From contig NZ_PVNL01000001.1 of assembly GCF_002994635.1 (NCBI RefSeq), positions 19,429 through 83,428 on the forward strand: DNA of 64,000 nucleotides, read 5' to 3'. Source of the stretch: Enhygromyxa salina (lineage in GTDB: Bacteria > Myxococcota_A > Polyangia > Nannocystales > Nannocystaceae). Shown piece by piece: positions 1 to 8,065 of this stretch. The notes below the pieces were generated by a model, which saw nothing but the letters and a program-made list of their open reading frames with translations, did not search any database and had not been told where the DNA came from. The number at the start of each line of letters is the position of its first letter. The first letter of the stretch is position 1. The position numbers and the translations under genes are program-made.

Positions 1-342
1 GACCGCGAGCAGCCCGACGACGACGAGGGAGCTGAGCTGGGCCAGGCGGCGCGACGCGTGTTCTTGATCGGAGCAGGCGGTCGCGAGCTCGCGCTCGTCG
101 ACGCGGACCCCGGGACCTCGCTGCTGCGCGACCTCGCCCAGCGCAGCGGCGGCGAGTTCATCGAAGCGATCAACGGCGACGAGCTCCCGAGCGCGCTGAA
201 GCTCGCCGACCTCGACACGCTCGAGCGCAGCGCGACTGGCCGCGAGGATGTCCCGCTGTGGGACAGCTGGATCGCCCTGTTGGTCGCGATCGCGGCGTTC
301 GGCGGCGAGTGGGTCCTGCGTCGGCGGATCGGCGAGCGTTGA
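1..342 (+). CDS. C-terminal part of a membrane protein of the BatA/glutamine-amidotransferase-like type (5' end outside window)
   Basis: The reading frame is open from the first base of the window, so the gene starts upstream. The visible 113 residues resemble the tail of large membrane proteins that carry a von Willebrand-like or glutamine-amidotransferase-like periplasmic domain. There is a segment on leader-to-LRDLA and GGEF, then DVPLWDSWIALLV, a single hydrophobic helix at about residues 88-103, and a basic end (LRRRIGER). The pattern 'PLWD plus last TM helix plus arginines' is typical of that group, but the diagnostic domains lie outside the window. Assignment is by resemblance only. 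Confidence 0.6.
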   Translation, partial: DREQPDDDEGAELGQAARRVFLIGAGGRELALVDADPGTSLLRDLAQRSGGEFIEAINGDELPSALKLADLDTLERSATGREDVPLWDSWIALLVAIAAFGGEWVLRRRIGER

Positions 343-345
343 TCG

Positions 346-1035
346 TCAGACCGCGGGCGGCAGCTGCCCGCGCGCGAACGAGAGCGTCGCCGACTCGGCG
401 ATCCCGAGGTTGGTGCGGACCTCCTCGAGCATCAACTTCTCTTCGTCCGCCACGTGCCCATCGGAGGCCGCGATCTCGGCGAGATAGCCGAACACCAGCC
501 CCTTCTCCTTGTCCTCGAGGATCCCGCCGAGCAAGAACGCGAGCTCCGAGACGCCCGGCAGATCCTTGTGGTTGGCCAGGACCTTGAAAAAGTCGTCGGC
601 CACGAAGTCCACGAACAGCTGGCGGCCGACCTCGATCGTGACCGCGACCTCCTCGTCTTCGACCTTGCCGTCGGCGGCGATCATGGCCGCGGCCAGGCCG
701 TACGCCACGCGCAGGGGATCCGCCTCGGCGCCGTCATCGGGGATCCCGGCCTGCTCGAGGGCCCGCTTGACCCCCGCCTCGTCGGACCGCACGAACAGCC
801 CCCGGACCGCGCCGTAGGTGATCATCATCGGGTTGAGCACGACCGCGGTCACGCTGAACCACCCGATCAAGGAGGAGACCCCCACTTCCTTGTAGATCGC
901 CCGCCGGACGCAGCGACGGCAGCCCATGAATTTGCGAACGCCGAGGGTGTGGGCGACGACCATGCCGCGGACGTAGGGGATCGTCGCAACCGTCTCGATG
1001 TCGCGCTCATGGCAGTAGGGGCAACGCTGGCTCAT
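346..1035 (-). CDS. TerB-like domain protein with N-terminal zinc-binding cysteine pairs
   Basis: A 229-residue protein. The N-terminus has CPYC (residues 5-8) and a second pair, GCRRC (about 38-42), which together look like a small zinc ribbon. A hydrophobic stretch follows (about 57-78, IGWFSVTAVVLNPMM). The C-terminal half is an all-helical TerB-like (tellurite resistance B / DjlA-type) domain with the two repeated acidic motifs AADGKVEDEE and AASDGHVADEE. An in-frame ATG 51 nt further upstream exists, but this ATG puts the CPYC pair at the start as expected for such proteins. It converges with the preceding gene, with only 3 nt between stops. TerB-like domains are tied to membrane-associated stress modules; the exact role here is unknown. 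Confidence 0.7.
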   Translation of the reverse strand: MSQRCPYCHERDIETVATIPYVRGMVVAHTLGVRKFMGCRRCVRRAIYKEVGVSSLIGWFSVTAVVLNPMMITYGAVRGLFVRSDEAGVKRALEQAGIPDDGAEADPLRVAYGLAAAMIAADGKVEDEEVAVTIEVGRQLFVDFVADDFFKVLANHKDLPGVSELAFLLGGILEDKEKGLVFGYLAEIAASDGHVADEEKLMLEEVRTNLGIAESATLSFARGQLPPAV

Positions 1036-1595
1036 CGTCGGCTCTCGCCCCGATGGTAGGACGAATTCGGCGTGCGTGGGCAGCACCGCGCCGCTGCGCT
1101 CGGCGAACGAGCGCGAGCGAGGCGGCAGCTGGCTCTCACGCCCGCGTGAGCAACAACACCGCCCGGCTCTACGGTGGGGTGGCGACTTGGCTCGCGCTGC
1201 CGGCCCGCCGGGGCGGCGGCAGATGGATCGGGTTCGGGTTCTCGGCCGTGTCCTGGCCAGCTCACGCCGATGCGTGAGACGACATCAGCGGCGAGGACGA
1301 TGGGATCCGAGCCGAGCTCCGTCAGGTATTTTCGAGCCGTCGGGCCGGCGACGGACTCGCAAGCGCAACGGAGCCAAGCCAAGCGCTCGGTCGGCGCGAA
1401 GTTGCAGCGGCTGCAGCGACACGAGGTGAGTCGGGCCGAGCAAGCTGTGAGGGAGCCCTGCACCCACTCGGCGGCCGCGCCAAACGAGAACGCACAATGG
1501 GCTCAGCCTCGTACGAAACGACGAGAAAAGTTGCGGGCTCGACTCATGCGGATGGCACTTCGTCGGGGTTCCGAGCGTGGCAGATTGCCTCGAGG
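1036..1595. other. Intergenic stretch of about 560 nt with no supported gene
   Basis: Several overlapping open frames occur on both strands, but none has a recognisable domain, a plausible ribosome-binding site or the codon pattern of neighbouring genes. Their translations are arginine/serine-rich, as expected for random high-GC frames. It probably contains the promoters of the diverging genes on either side. Confidence 0.5.
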
Positions 1596-2015
1596 ATGGG
1601 TGCTCTTCAGCGGTTGATCAGCGTGGCCATCGCCGCGTGTGGCGTGCTGCTCAGCGGGTGTGGGGATCGCCCGGACCTGCCCGGATCGGGGCTGCGCGGT
1701 GCACCAGATGTCTCGATGCTCGAGCCGCCCAGCCAGGCGCCCGGCGAGCCGCATCCCTTCGATCGTTGCTCAAATGGAGTCTGCCCGCGGGAACAGGCTG
1801 GGTATCTGTTTTCCGGGGAATTCCACGAGCGCGTCGTGGATCTCAGGGTCCATGGCTGCTCGATCGGGCTCGACTTGGTGTGGGCCCGCCGCTATCGCTC
1901 GCGCCTGGGACTGGCCGCGGGGCAGGCGGCGCTTGGGAACAACTGGGACCACAGCTACAACTGTCCCATGACAGCCGTCACCGCTCAATCGAGTTGGAAA
2001 GGATATGGAGAATGA
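1596..2015 (+). CDS. Truncated RHS/YD-repeat head (DUF6531-like) lipoprotein
   Basis: A 139-residue protein. It begins with a lipoprotein signal (hydrophobic run, then LLSGC with Cys22). From about residue 66 it reads YLFSGEFHERVVDLRV, then WARRYRSR and LGNNWDHSYN, which is the classic N-terminal domain (DUF6531) that precedes thousands of residues of YD repeats in RHS toxins. Here the protein stops about 18 residues after NWDHSYN, so the shell and toxin are absent. The stop overlaps the next start (ATGA), suggesting translational coupling. The DNA from about 1,900 to 2,600 is visibly less GC-rich than the surroundings. It could be a decayed RHS gene or a genuine orphan head; I cannot tell which. 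Confidence 0.6.
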   Translation: MGALQRLISVAIAACGVLLSGCGDRPDLPGSGLRGAPDVSMLEPPSQAPGEPHPFDRCSNGVCPREQAGYLFSGEFHERVVDLRVHGCSIGLDLVWARRYRSRLGLAAGQAALGNNWDHSYNCPMTAVTAQSSWKGYGE

Positions 2016-2302
2016 AGTCGACAATATCAACAAAGGGTCGTCCTTGCGTGACACGACGCATCGCGTTGCTGTTCACCGGATTTACAGCAACAGCAACATA
2101 CACCGAGCCCGCTCACAGCGCGCCAGCGTGCCTGGCGGGCGAGCATCTCGATCTCATCGACCCAGTGATCGAGGTGATCGAAGGGCCTGGTGACGCGACT
2201 GAGGAGCTCGAGCGATGGTCAAACCTGAGCTTCAGCTATTTCGAAGGTCCGCGTGAGCTGCACCTCAACAACGAAGGCTTCGAGCTACAGAGGGTGAAGT
2301 AG
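2012..2302 (+). CDS. Small secreted hypothetical protein
   Basis: A 96-residue ORF with a good ribosome-binding site (GGATATGGAGA just upstream) and a start overlapping the previous stop. The N-terminus is basic then hydrophobic (RRIALLFTGFTATATY) with a possible signal-peptidase site near SAPA. The remainder is acidic (DLIDPVIEVIEGPG). No family is recognised. It sits between the truncated RHS head and another small secreted ORF, and the three genes look like one transcription unit of atypical base composition. Confidence 0.45.
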   Translation: MKSTISTKGRPCVTRRIALLFTGFTATATYTEPAHSAPACLAGEHLDLIDPVIEVIEGPGDATEELERWSNLSFSYFEGPRELHLNNEGFELQRVK

Positions 2303-2575
2303 ATGGCTGACCGTGTGACAACCTGGCTTGTATTTGCGCTCATATGGGTGGGCTCGGGTCAGGTCGCCAGTTGTGGCCCCTGTGGCCCTGACTTCGATCT
2401 CGTCGAGTCTGGTGAGTACGAGATTGTCGGGGGGCTCTACGGCAAGCTCAGCCCAGAATATGAGGATCTCGTCGGCGCTCGGCTGTTAGTCGACCGAGAT
2501 ACGGAGATCTCGACGATTCGCTACACGCGCGACGGCACCACCTACGAGGTCCGTCACTCGTTGGCTGACCTGTGA
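2303..2575 (+). CDS. Small putative lipoprotein, hypothetical
   Basis: A 90-residue ORF whose ATG follows the previous stop directly, with GAGGGTGA about 6 nt upstream as ribosome-binding site. It has a signal-like hydrophobic segment (WLVFALIWVGSG) and a possible lipobox around Cys24 (QVASC). The rest is acidic and contains short beta-like stretches. No homolog is recognised. It is the third gene of the low-GC cluster that begins with the truncated RHS head. Confidence 0.45.
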   Translation: MADRVTTWLVFALIWVGSGQVASCGPCGPDFDLVESGEYEIVGGLYGKLSPEYEDLVGARLLVDRDTEISTIRYTRDGTTYEVRHSLADL

Positions 2576-2887
2576 GACTCCGAGGAGTGGCGACCTTACC
2601 ATCGGGTCGCCGTGCGTGCACAACCCGGACGAACCTCGCGTCCGCGGCGCTGAATGCCGACGATAATTTTCACGCCAGGCTCGGCGAACACCGCCTTGGG
2701 CCCCGTCGGCGCGTTGACGACCGCGAGCCCGGCCTGCATGCCGGTGGTGTTTGTCGCGGTCTCGCGCGCGAGCCATCTCAGCGCTGGCCGAGCATGGACG
2801 CGCCGCTCGACCAGCTCGCCGCGATCCCACAACCGATGACCGATTGACCGGTTGACCGGTCGAGCACACCGCCTGGCGCGTGCAGCC
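2576..2887. other. Intergenic region carrying a duplicated gene fragment
   Basis: This region of about 310 nt has no supportable complete gene. It contains a 78-nt near-copy of the 3' end of the TPR lipoprotein gene located near 5.0 kb (listed separately). Confidence 0.6.
2654..2731 (-). pseudogene. Duplicated fragment of the TPR lipoprotein C-terminus
   Basis: These 78 nt match positions 4999-5076 with two differences that I can see. On the minus strand both copies encode the same peptide, from GLAVVNAPTG through GVKIIVGI. The two visible mismatches are synonymous (Lys AAA/AAG and Ile ATT/ATC). The copy lacks the TAG stop that ends the real gene: the frame runs on into CAG. Upstream of GLAVV the two loci are unrelated. 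It is best explained as a short segmental duplication or the remnant of a paralogous gene. Confidence 0.75.
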
Positions 2888-3919
2888 TCACTCCGCCGCG
2901 TAGAAGCTCTCGAAGAAGGCCTTGGTCGCGTCGGTGCCGAGCGACGGCCACACGTGGCCGCCGGGGTGAGAGCAGAACGTGACAGGGGTATCCATGCCGC
3001 AATTGTCGTAGGCCACGCAGCCCTCGGGCGCGCTGCCCATCGACGTGGGCTCACAGCCCGCGAGGGTGCGGAAGAAGTCGCGGAACGCCTCCCGCCCCGC
3101 GTTGAACTCGAGCTCGCCGATCGTGACCCACGCGGCTGGAGTCGAGACACACTGCTCTGGCTCGAAGTAGATGACGGCGCCGCCGACGGCGATCGCCCGG
3201 ATGTACTCGCGTCGGCAACCGAGCACGCCGGAGAAGGAGCCGCCGCCGCTGAAGCCCATCGAGAAGATGTTGTCTTCGTCGATGCACAGCTGGTTTGTTG
3301 CGGTCTCGACGATCGTGTCGAAGTAATTCAGCTCGAGCTCGATGCCGGCCGGCCAGCTGTCTGCGGGGCTGTCGTAGTCACGCCACGCGTTGTTGATGGC
3401 CTCGGGGATGATGATGATCGCGTCGGTGCGAAACGCCGTGCGGATGTCGGTGTCGCCACCCAAGGTGTCCCAATTGTCGGGATTGCCACCGTTGCCGTGC
3501 AGCGCCAACACCAGCGGCCAAGGACGGTCCGTCGAGTAGCCCTCTGGCAGTCGCACGATGTAGCGGCGCTCGAGCCCGTCGAGCATGAACTGCTGCTCCC
3601 CCTCTTCGAGGCTGGTGAGCGCGGTGCAGCCAGGGCTGCCCTCGGGCAGCTCCATTCCGGTGTCGCCGGTCTCGCCGGTCTCGCCGGTCTCCTCGCCGTC
3701 GGTCTCGCCGGTGTCACTCGGGTGGTCGGTCGTGGCGCCGTCGCTGCTCCCATCCGTGTCGGACGAGTCGGATGGCTCACTCGCGCCGTCCGTCGAGCTG
3801 GCGTCACCGGCAGACGTGTCGGCGCTCTCGCCCGACTCGTCCGACCCACCAGATGGGGTTGGCTCAGCGGAACAGCCACAGCCAAGCAGAACCAGCACAA
3901 TCGCACGTCGAGCGAGCAT
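2888..3919 (-). CDS. Secreted lipoprotein esterase, PHB-depolymerase/feruloyl-esterase-like alpha/beta hydrolase
   Basis: A 343-residue protein. It has a lipoprotein signal (LVLLGC, Cys14), then a roughly 75-residue low-complexity linker rich in Ser, Asp, Gly, Thr and Glu (GETGETGDTG repeats). The catalytic domain runs from about residue 98. The nucleophile elbow is GFSGGG with Ser at about 224. The oxyanion region is LALHGNGG, and a late histidine lies in GGHVWP near the C-terminus. The arrangement matches the LpqC/PHB depolymerase esterase family, which hydrolyses polyester or acylated sugar substrates outside the cell. The acidic linker is typical of surface lipoproteins in this organism. 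Substrate is unknown. Confidence 0.82.
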   Translation of the reverse strand: MLARRAIVLVLLGCGCSAEPTPSGGSDESGESADTSAGDASSTDGASEPSDSSDTDGSSDGATTDHPSDTGETDGEETGETGETGDTGMELPEGSPGCTALTSLEEGEQQFMLDGLERRYIVRLPEGYSTDRPWPLVLALHGNGGNPDNWDTLGGDTDIRTAFRTDAIIIIPEAINNAWRDYDSPADSWPAGIELELNYFDTIVETATNQLCIDEDNIFSMGFSGGGSFSGVLGCRREYIRAIAVGGAVIYFEPEQCVSTPAAWVTIGELEFNAGREAFRDFFRTLAGCEPTSMGSAPEGCVAYDNCGMDTPVTFCSHPGGHVWPSLGTDATKAFFESFYAAE

Positions 3920-4080
3920 TGGCGGACCCTATCACGCGGCTGGCGCCCGCGATGCCTCCGCGATACGTCGGCCGATCTCGGCTTGGCTGACCAGCTGGCA
4001 GCCGCTTGAACGACTCTGCGGCTCCGGCTCACAGCCGGTAGGACCCCGGGTTACCCCGACTTGCATTAATCAGCCGTGAC

Positions 4081-4914
4081 TCAGCCGTAGGGCGCTTGGA
4101 CGTTCTCGAAGCGCATCGCAGAGAAGTCGCGGAGCAACGTCGGCTCACCGAGCCCGGCGCGGTCCGGCAAGCGCACGCGATACAGTGAGCCACCGCGCGC
4201 GAACACCAGCGAGCTCGCGTCCCGATCGGCCCACTCCCAGTCGGGCCACGCCAGCAACCGGCCCGACGCCGCGTGCTCGAGCTCGTGTTCGTCCCAGTAA
4301 CATCCGTGGCCAACCGGCGCGCCGATCTGCTCGTGCGCGCGCTTGCGGAGCACCCATCCGCGCGGCAACGGCTTCTCGAACACGGTGCACCTGTCGTGTT
4401 TGACGCCGGTCTCCTCGACGAGGGTCCACCCGTCGCGCAGCAGTCGGACGTAGTACACGCCAGGGCACTCGCCGCCAAAGCACGCCGAAGGTACAAATGA
4501 TGGATCGCGCGTGACCTCCGATGATCCGCGCATTGGCTTGTGCCCATATCCATCGTTGAGCCAGTACTTGCCCTTTCCCGTGAACAGGCCGCCGCCGTGC
4601 CAGCAATCGCCCTTGCCCAGCAGCACCAGCGCGCGCAGGTACGGCGCCCGAGAGATCGCCGTCCACGACCCGCCGGTGTCGGAGCCCCACCGCCCGTTCA
4701 TCGCAAAGTAGATCAGGTGGCGGCCATCCGGCGACAGGTCAGCGCGTCGCTCATAGATGCGCCCACGCAGCCACTGGCCCAGCTCGAAGGTGTCCTTGCG
4801 GCGGTTCCACAGCAGCGCGCACACGCTCTTGGATGGCCCGCGCCGCAGCACGACACCGACCTCGGCGTTGCGGGCCAGGAGCACGTGCACGCGCGGCGGG
4901 AAGGCTTTGGTCAT
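4081..4914 (-). CDS. Conserved hypothetical protein
   Basis: A 277-residue soluble protein without signal peptide. It has a recognisable conserved N-terminal half (VLLWNRRKDTFELG-type region, then WLRGRIYERRADLSPDG, HLIYFAMNG and SWTAISRAPYL) followed by GDCWHGGGLF and WLNDGYGH. I recall this pattern from uncharacterised proteins found across proteobacteria. The SPDG and repeated W/Y motifs hint at a beta-propeller-like or beta-rich fold, but no function is known to me. It stands alone between the esterase and the TPR lipoprotein. Confidence 0.7.
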   Translation of the reverse strand: MTKAFPPRVHVLLARNAEVGVVLRRGPSKSVCALLWNRRKDTFELGQWLRGRIYERRADLSPDGRHLIYFAMNGRWGSDTGGSWTAISRAPYLRALVLLGKGDCWHGGGLFTGKGKYWLNDGYGHKPMRGSSEVTRDPSFVPSACFGGECPGVYYVRLLRDGWTLVEETGVKHDRCTVFEKPLPRGWVLRKRAHEQIGAPVGHGCYWDEHELEHAASGRLLAWPDWEWADRDASSLVFARGGSLYRVRLPDRAGLGEPTLLRDFSAMRFENVQAPYG

Positions 4915-4994
4915 TGTGATTCCAAGTCTGGAACAGGAACCAGGAGGGCGGCCCCAGATGTGCCTGGCGTCGTGAATTCGAACTAGTCGGTGCT

Positions 4995-6728
4995 CTAGAT
5001 GCCGACGATGATCTTCACGCCAGGCTCGGCGAACACCGCCTTGGGCCCCGTCGGCGCGTTGACGACCGCGAGCCCGGGCGTGCCGAGCTCGAGCTCGCTC
5101 TGTGACTCGCCGGCGACCTTGATCACGTGCTCGGTCTTGGGCCCGGCGATCTTGACCTCGAACTCGCCGCTCTCCTTGCGATCGAGCAGCAGCCCGGCCA
5201 TGTCGGGCTTGTCGGCGGGCGCGAGCACGGCGTCGTACGGGTAGAACTCCGTGATCGTCTTCTCGAGCTGCGTCAGCCGGGTCTCGAACGCGGGGATCCG
5301 CAGGTAGTCACGGGCCGCGGCGTCGTCGTAGGCGGCCTGCACGAAGCGCACCTGGGCGAGCGCCCGACCGTAGTAGTTGATGCGACCGGCGGGGTAGCTG
5401 AAGGTCTCGAGCTCGCGGTAGCGCTCGTACCAGACCGTCTTGAGCCCCTCGAACCGAGTCTGGGCCTCGAGCTCGGCGCGCGCGAGGTGGTTGTCGAGCA
5501 GATCGGGGGCGTAGCGCTCGGCTCGCTCGAGTCCGGCTCGCGCGGCGGTGAACTGACCGATCCCCATCATGTTGCGGACATAGACGAGCTCGAGCAGCGC
5601 ACGCAGTCGCGGGTAAGCCTCGTCGGCCTCCCACTTGGCGAGCAGCTTGCGAGCCTCACCCGTGCTGCGGGCGGCGGTCGCAATGATGTTCTGAAAGCTC
5701 AAGGTCCGGTTGCCCGGATCGAGCTCCAGGGCCTGGGCCAGGATCTTGCGCGCCGCGGCGTCCTCGTCGGCGGCCAGGTGGATCGCCGCCCGCTGCATGA
5801 ACAAGCTCATCAGGGTCTCGCGCAGCTTGGCGAGCTCGGCGTCGGGGATCGCCCCCTCGGCCTCGGCGTAGGTCGCGAGCCCGCGCTCGGTGCCCTGGTC
5901 GTAGTCGCGAGCGTAGATCTGCAGCGAGGCCGCGTACATGCTCAGCTCGAACTTGTCGATGATCCGCTGGGCCGCGTCGACCTTCTTGCGTGGATCAGGC
6001 AGGGCGAGCGCCGCGGAGATCGCCGAGTCCTCGTGAGCGAGCGCGGCGTTGTAGATGATCGCGGTTCGCTTGTCCCACCACACCTGCTGGGCACCGACCT
6101 GATCGGGCGGCATCAGGCGCTGGGCGTGATCGAGGTAGCCGACCGCCTCGGCCCCGGTCCCGTAGTGACCGAGGGTGTAGACGTCGACCTTGTTCAGCAC
6201 CGTGATTGGATCGCGGTTCATGCCGAGCGCGAGCTCGAAGTCCGCGAGCGCGTCGGCGTACTCACCGTCGCGCACGCCAGCTTGGCCGCGCTCGAGGTAG
6301 ATGACCGCGATCATGGTCTTGCAGCCGCGGCAGCCCTTGCCCTCCATCAGGGTGTCGATCGCCTCGGTGTAGCGCTCGACCTTCATGAGCGCGCGGGCGT
6401 AGGCGATGCGGCTCTCGTCGCGGGTCGCGTCGAGCGACAGAGCCTCGCGCAGGTGTCCCATCGCATCGTCGGGCTTGCCGTCGCTCATCAGCCGGCCGCC
6501 CCGGTTGATCAGCAAGTTGACCAGCAGCGCCCGCGCCTCGACGGAGTCCTTGCCCTTCGAGCGCATGGTGTCGCGGTACAGCGCCTCGGCCGTGGCCTCG
6601 TCACCCGCGTTGAGGGCGATCTGTGCCTCCTCGAGCTTGCTCTGGGAGTTCTTGAAGTACGCACAGCCACTGACGAGCAGCAGCCCAGACAAGCTCAGCG
6701 GCAACAGACGGCGGTTCTTGAGCTGCAT
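4995..6728 (-). CDS. TPR-repeat lipoprotein
   Basis: A 577-residue protein. The ATG at 6728 is chosen over a GTG two codons earlier because an AAGG sequence sits 6 nt before it. The signal peptide ends in LLLVSGC (Cys22). The rest is a long series of helical TPR-like repeats (for example ALNAGDEATAEALYRD, HLREALSLDATRDESRIAYA, ALADFELALGMN). The last 26 residues (GLAVVNAP through IIVGI) are a distinct hydrophobic tail, and the DNA encoding them is partly duplicated at 2654-2731. TPR lipoproteins usually act as scaffolds for envelope complexes; the partner is not evident here. Confidence 0.8.
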   Translation of the reverse strand: MQLKNRRLLPLSLSGLLLVSGCAYFKNSQSKLEEAQIALNAGDEATAEALYRDTMRSKGKDSVEARALLVNLLINRGGRLMSDGKPDDAMGHLREALSLDATRDESRIAYARALMKVERYTEAIDTLMEGKGCRGCKTMIAVIYLERGQAGVRDGEYADALADFELALGMNRDPITVLNKVDVYTLGHYGTGAEAVGYLDHAQRLMPPDQVGAQQVWWDKRTAIIYNAALAHEDSAISAALALPDPRKKVDAAQRIIDKFELSMYAASLQIYARDYDQGTERGLATYAEAEGAIPDAELAKLRETLMSLFMQRAAIHLAADEDAAARKILAQALELDPGNRTLSFQNIIATAARSTGEARKLLAKWEADEAYPRLRALLELVYVRNMMGIGQFTAARAGLERAERYAPDLLDNHLARAELEAQTRFEGLKTVWYERYRELETFSYPAGRINYYGRALAQVRFVQAAYDDAAARDYLRIPAFETRLTQLEKTITEFYPYDAVLAPADKPDMAGLLLDRKESGEFEVKIAGPKTEHVIKVAGESQSELELGTPGLAVVNAPTGPKAVFAEPGVKIIVGI

Positions 6729-6801
6729 GATCACCCTTATATCGCTGCCGTTTTCGTATTACAAATCACGCCGAGGAACCCGTCCTATAGATCAGTAAAT
6801 C

Positions 6802-6818
6802 TCCGGCGGAGCGCCGGA
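6802..6818 (-). terminator. GC-rich hairpin, possible terminator of the rsmD-aminotransferase-DAHPS operon
   Basis: A perfect 7-bp stem TCCGGCG/CGCCGGA with a 3-nt loop lies about 60 nt past the stop of the DAHPS-like gene. Only a weak T-rich stretch (ATTTACT) follows on the minus strand, so intrinsic termination is plausible but not certain. Confidence 0.4.
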
Positions 6819-6878
6819 TCCGGTTCAGTTCCGCGCCGCTTCAGCGGGAAAAATCGCGCGAGCTTCGAGCGAAAATCG

Positions 6879-7991
6879 TCACTCGCCAGACACAGCCCGC
6901 AACGCCGGTTGGATGTGCTCTTCGAAGCGCAGCACGGCCTCGACCAGGCTCGCGTACTTGTCCATGTCGAGGGCCTGCGCGGCGTCGCACAATTGCTGCT
7001 GGCGAAAGCTCTCGGTGTGCAGGGTCTCCGTCATGGTCCCGTCGACCAGGTACCCGAGCGAGGCGATCATGTTCTGCCCGACGATCTGGTGATCGCCCGC
7101 CGGGTGGCTGGGATCGAAGATCACCGGCAAGATCGTCTGCTTGCGCACGTGGGTGATCACGTTCAGATCCGGGTGAAAGCGGCAGTACCCACCCTTGACA
7201 TACAGCGTCTTCATGCCGCGCTCGCACAGCACGATGTCGAGGTTGCCCTGGTTGGCGATGTACTCGGCGGCGAAGAACCACTCCTTGGCCTCGTTGCCGA
7301 ACCCGCGCTTGAGGATCACCGGCTTGTGCGAGCGCCCGACCGCCTCGTGAAGATCGAAGTTCTGGGCGTTGCGGGTCCCGATCTGCAGCATGTCGGCGTG
7401 CGCGGCGATCTCGGGCACGAGGTTGTGATCCATGACCTCGGTGACGTAGGGCAGCCCGGTCTCCTCGCGGGCCGCGTCGAGCATCGCCAGGCCCTTCATG
7501 CCGAGCCCGCGCCAGTCGGTGGGCCGCGTGCGGGGCTTGAACGCGCCCCCGCGCAAGATAATGCGATCGAGCACGCCAAACCGCTCGCCGATCGACTTGG
7601 CCAGCTTGGCGATCGCCAGCACCTGCTCGAGCTCCTGCGCCGAGTCGGGCCCGACCATGAACACGTGCTTGCCCGCGCCGATCCGCCGGACCAAGCCGTC
7701 GAGCCCGGGGACCTCGACCGGTCGCCGCTCGCGAATGTGCGCGCGCCCGTCCTCGCTGCGCACGACCCGAGCGATGTTCTTGTAGTCGCTCGCAACCGCC
7801 CACGCCTGGCGCACGCCAGGCAGCCCGCGCAGGTAGCCCGCGCGGGTCTCGAAGGTCCGCGTATCCCCGACCACGCAGGCGGTCACGAACAGCGGCGCGT
7901 CCTCGACCTCGACCTTGTTGCCGCAGCGGGCCGCGAGATCGCGGATCTGCTGAAGCGTGGTCTCGTTGCCCTTCTCGACCTCGATGATCAT
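6879..7991 (-). CDS. DAHP-synthase-like enzyme (class I, type Ib/KDO8P synthase superfamily), divergent
   Basis: A 370-residue protein. The ATG at 7991 gives MIIEVEKG, the start of the ferredoxin-like regulatory domain (about 1-80) seen in type Ib DAHP synthases. The barrel has LRGGAFKPRT (about 146-155), DPSH (His296), an MTET segment with Glu322 and an Asp336 that fits the last metal ligand. The usual GPCS motif, whose Cys binds the metal, reads GPDS here (Asp116). DAHP synthase condenses PEP and erythrose 4-phosphate at the entry to the shikimate pathway. Because of the Cys-to-Asp change, this may be a paralog acting on another sugar phosphate. It lies 74 nt downstream of the aminotransferase gene, probably in the same operon. 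Confidence 0.78.
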   Translation of the reverse strand: MIIEVEKGNETTLQQIRDLAARCGNKVEVEDAPLFVTACVVGDTRTFETRAGYLRGLPGVRQAWAVASDYKNIARVVRSEDGRAHIRERRPVEVPGLDGLVRRIGAGKHVFMVGPDSAQELEQVLAIAKLAKSIGERFGVLDRIILRGGAFKPRTRPTDWRGLGMKGLAMLDAAREETGLPYVTEVMDHNLVPEIAAHADMLQIGTRNAQNFDLHEAVGRSHKPVILKRGFGNEAKEWFFAAEYIANQGNLDIVLCERGMKTLYVKGGYCRFHPDLNVITHVRKQTILPVIFDPSHPAGDHQIVGQNMIASLGYLVDGTMTETLHTESFRQQQLCDAAQALDMDKYASLVEAVLRFEEHIQPALRAVSGE

Positions 7992-8065
7992 CTCGGGGCA
8001 GCGTCCAGGATCGACGTGGCGCACGCAAGCCCGCCGCCGCGCGACCGCCCCGCGCGGCGATCGAC

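Noticed and set aside
4974..4999. Clustered GAATTC, ACTAGT and TCTAGA sites resembling a cloning polylinker
   Set aside because: TCTAGA contains the natural stop of the TPR lipoprotein gene and the flanks are ordinary coding DNA; no vector sequence is visible, so chance is the simplest explanation.
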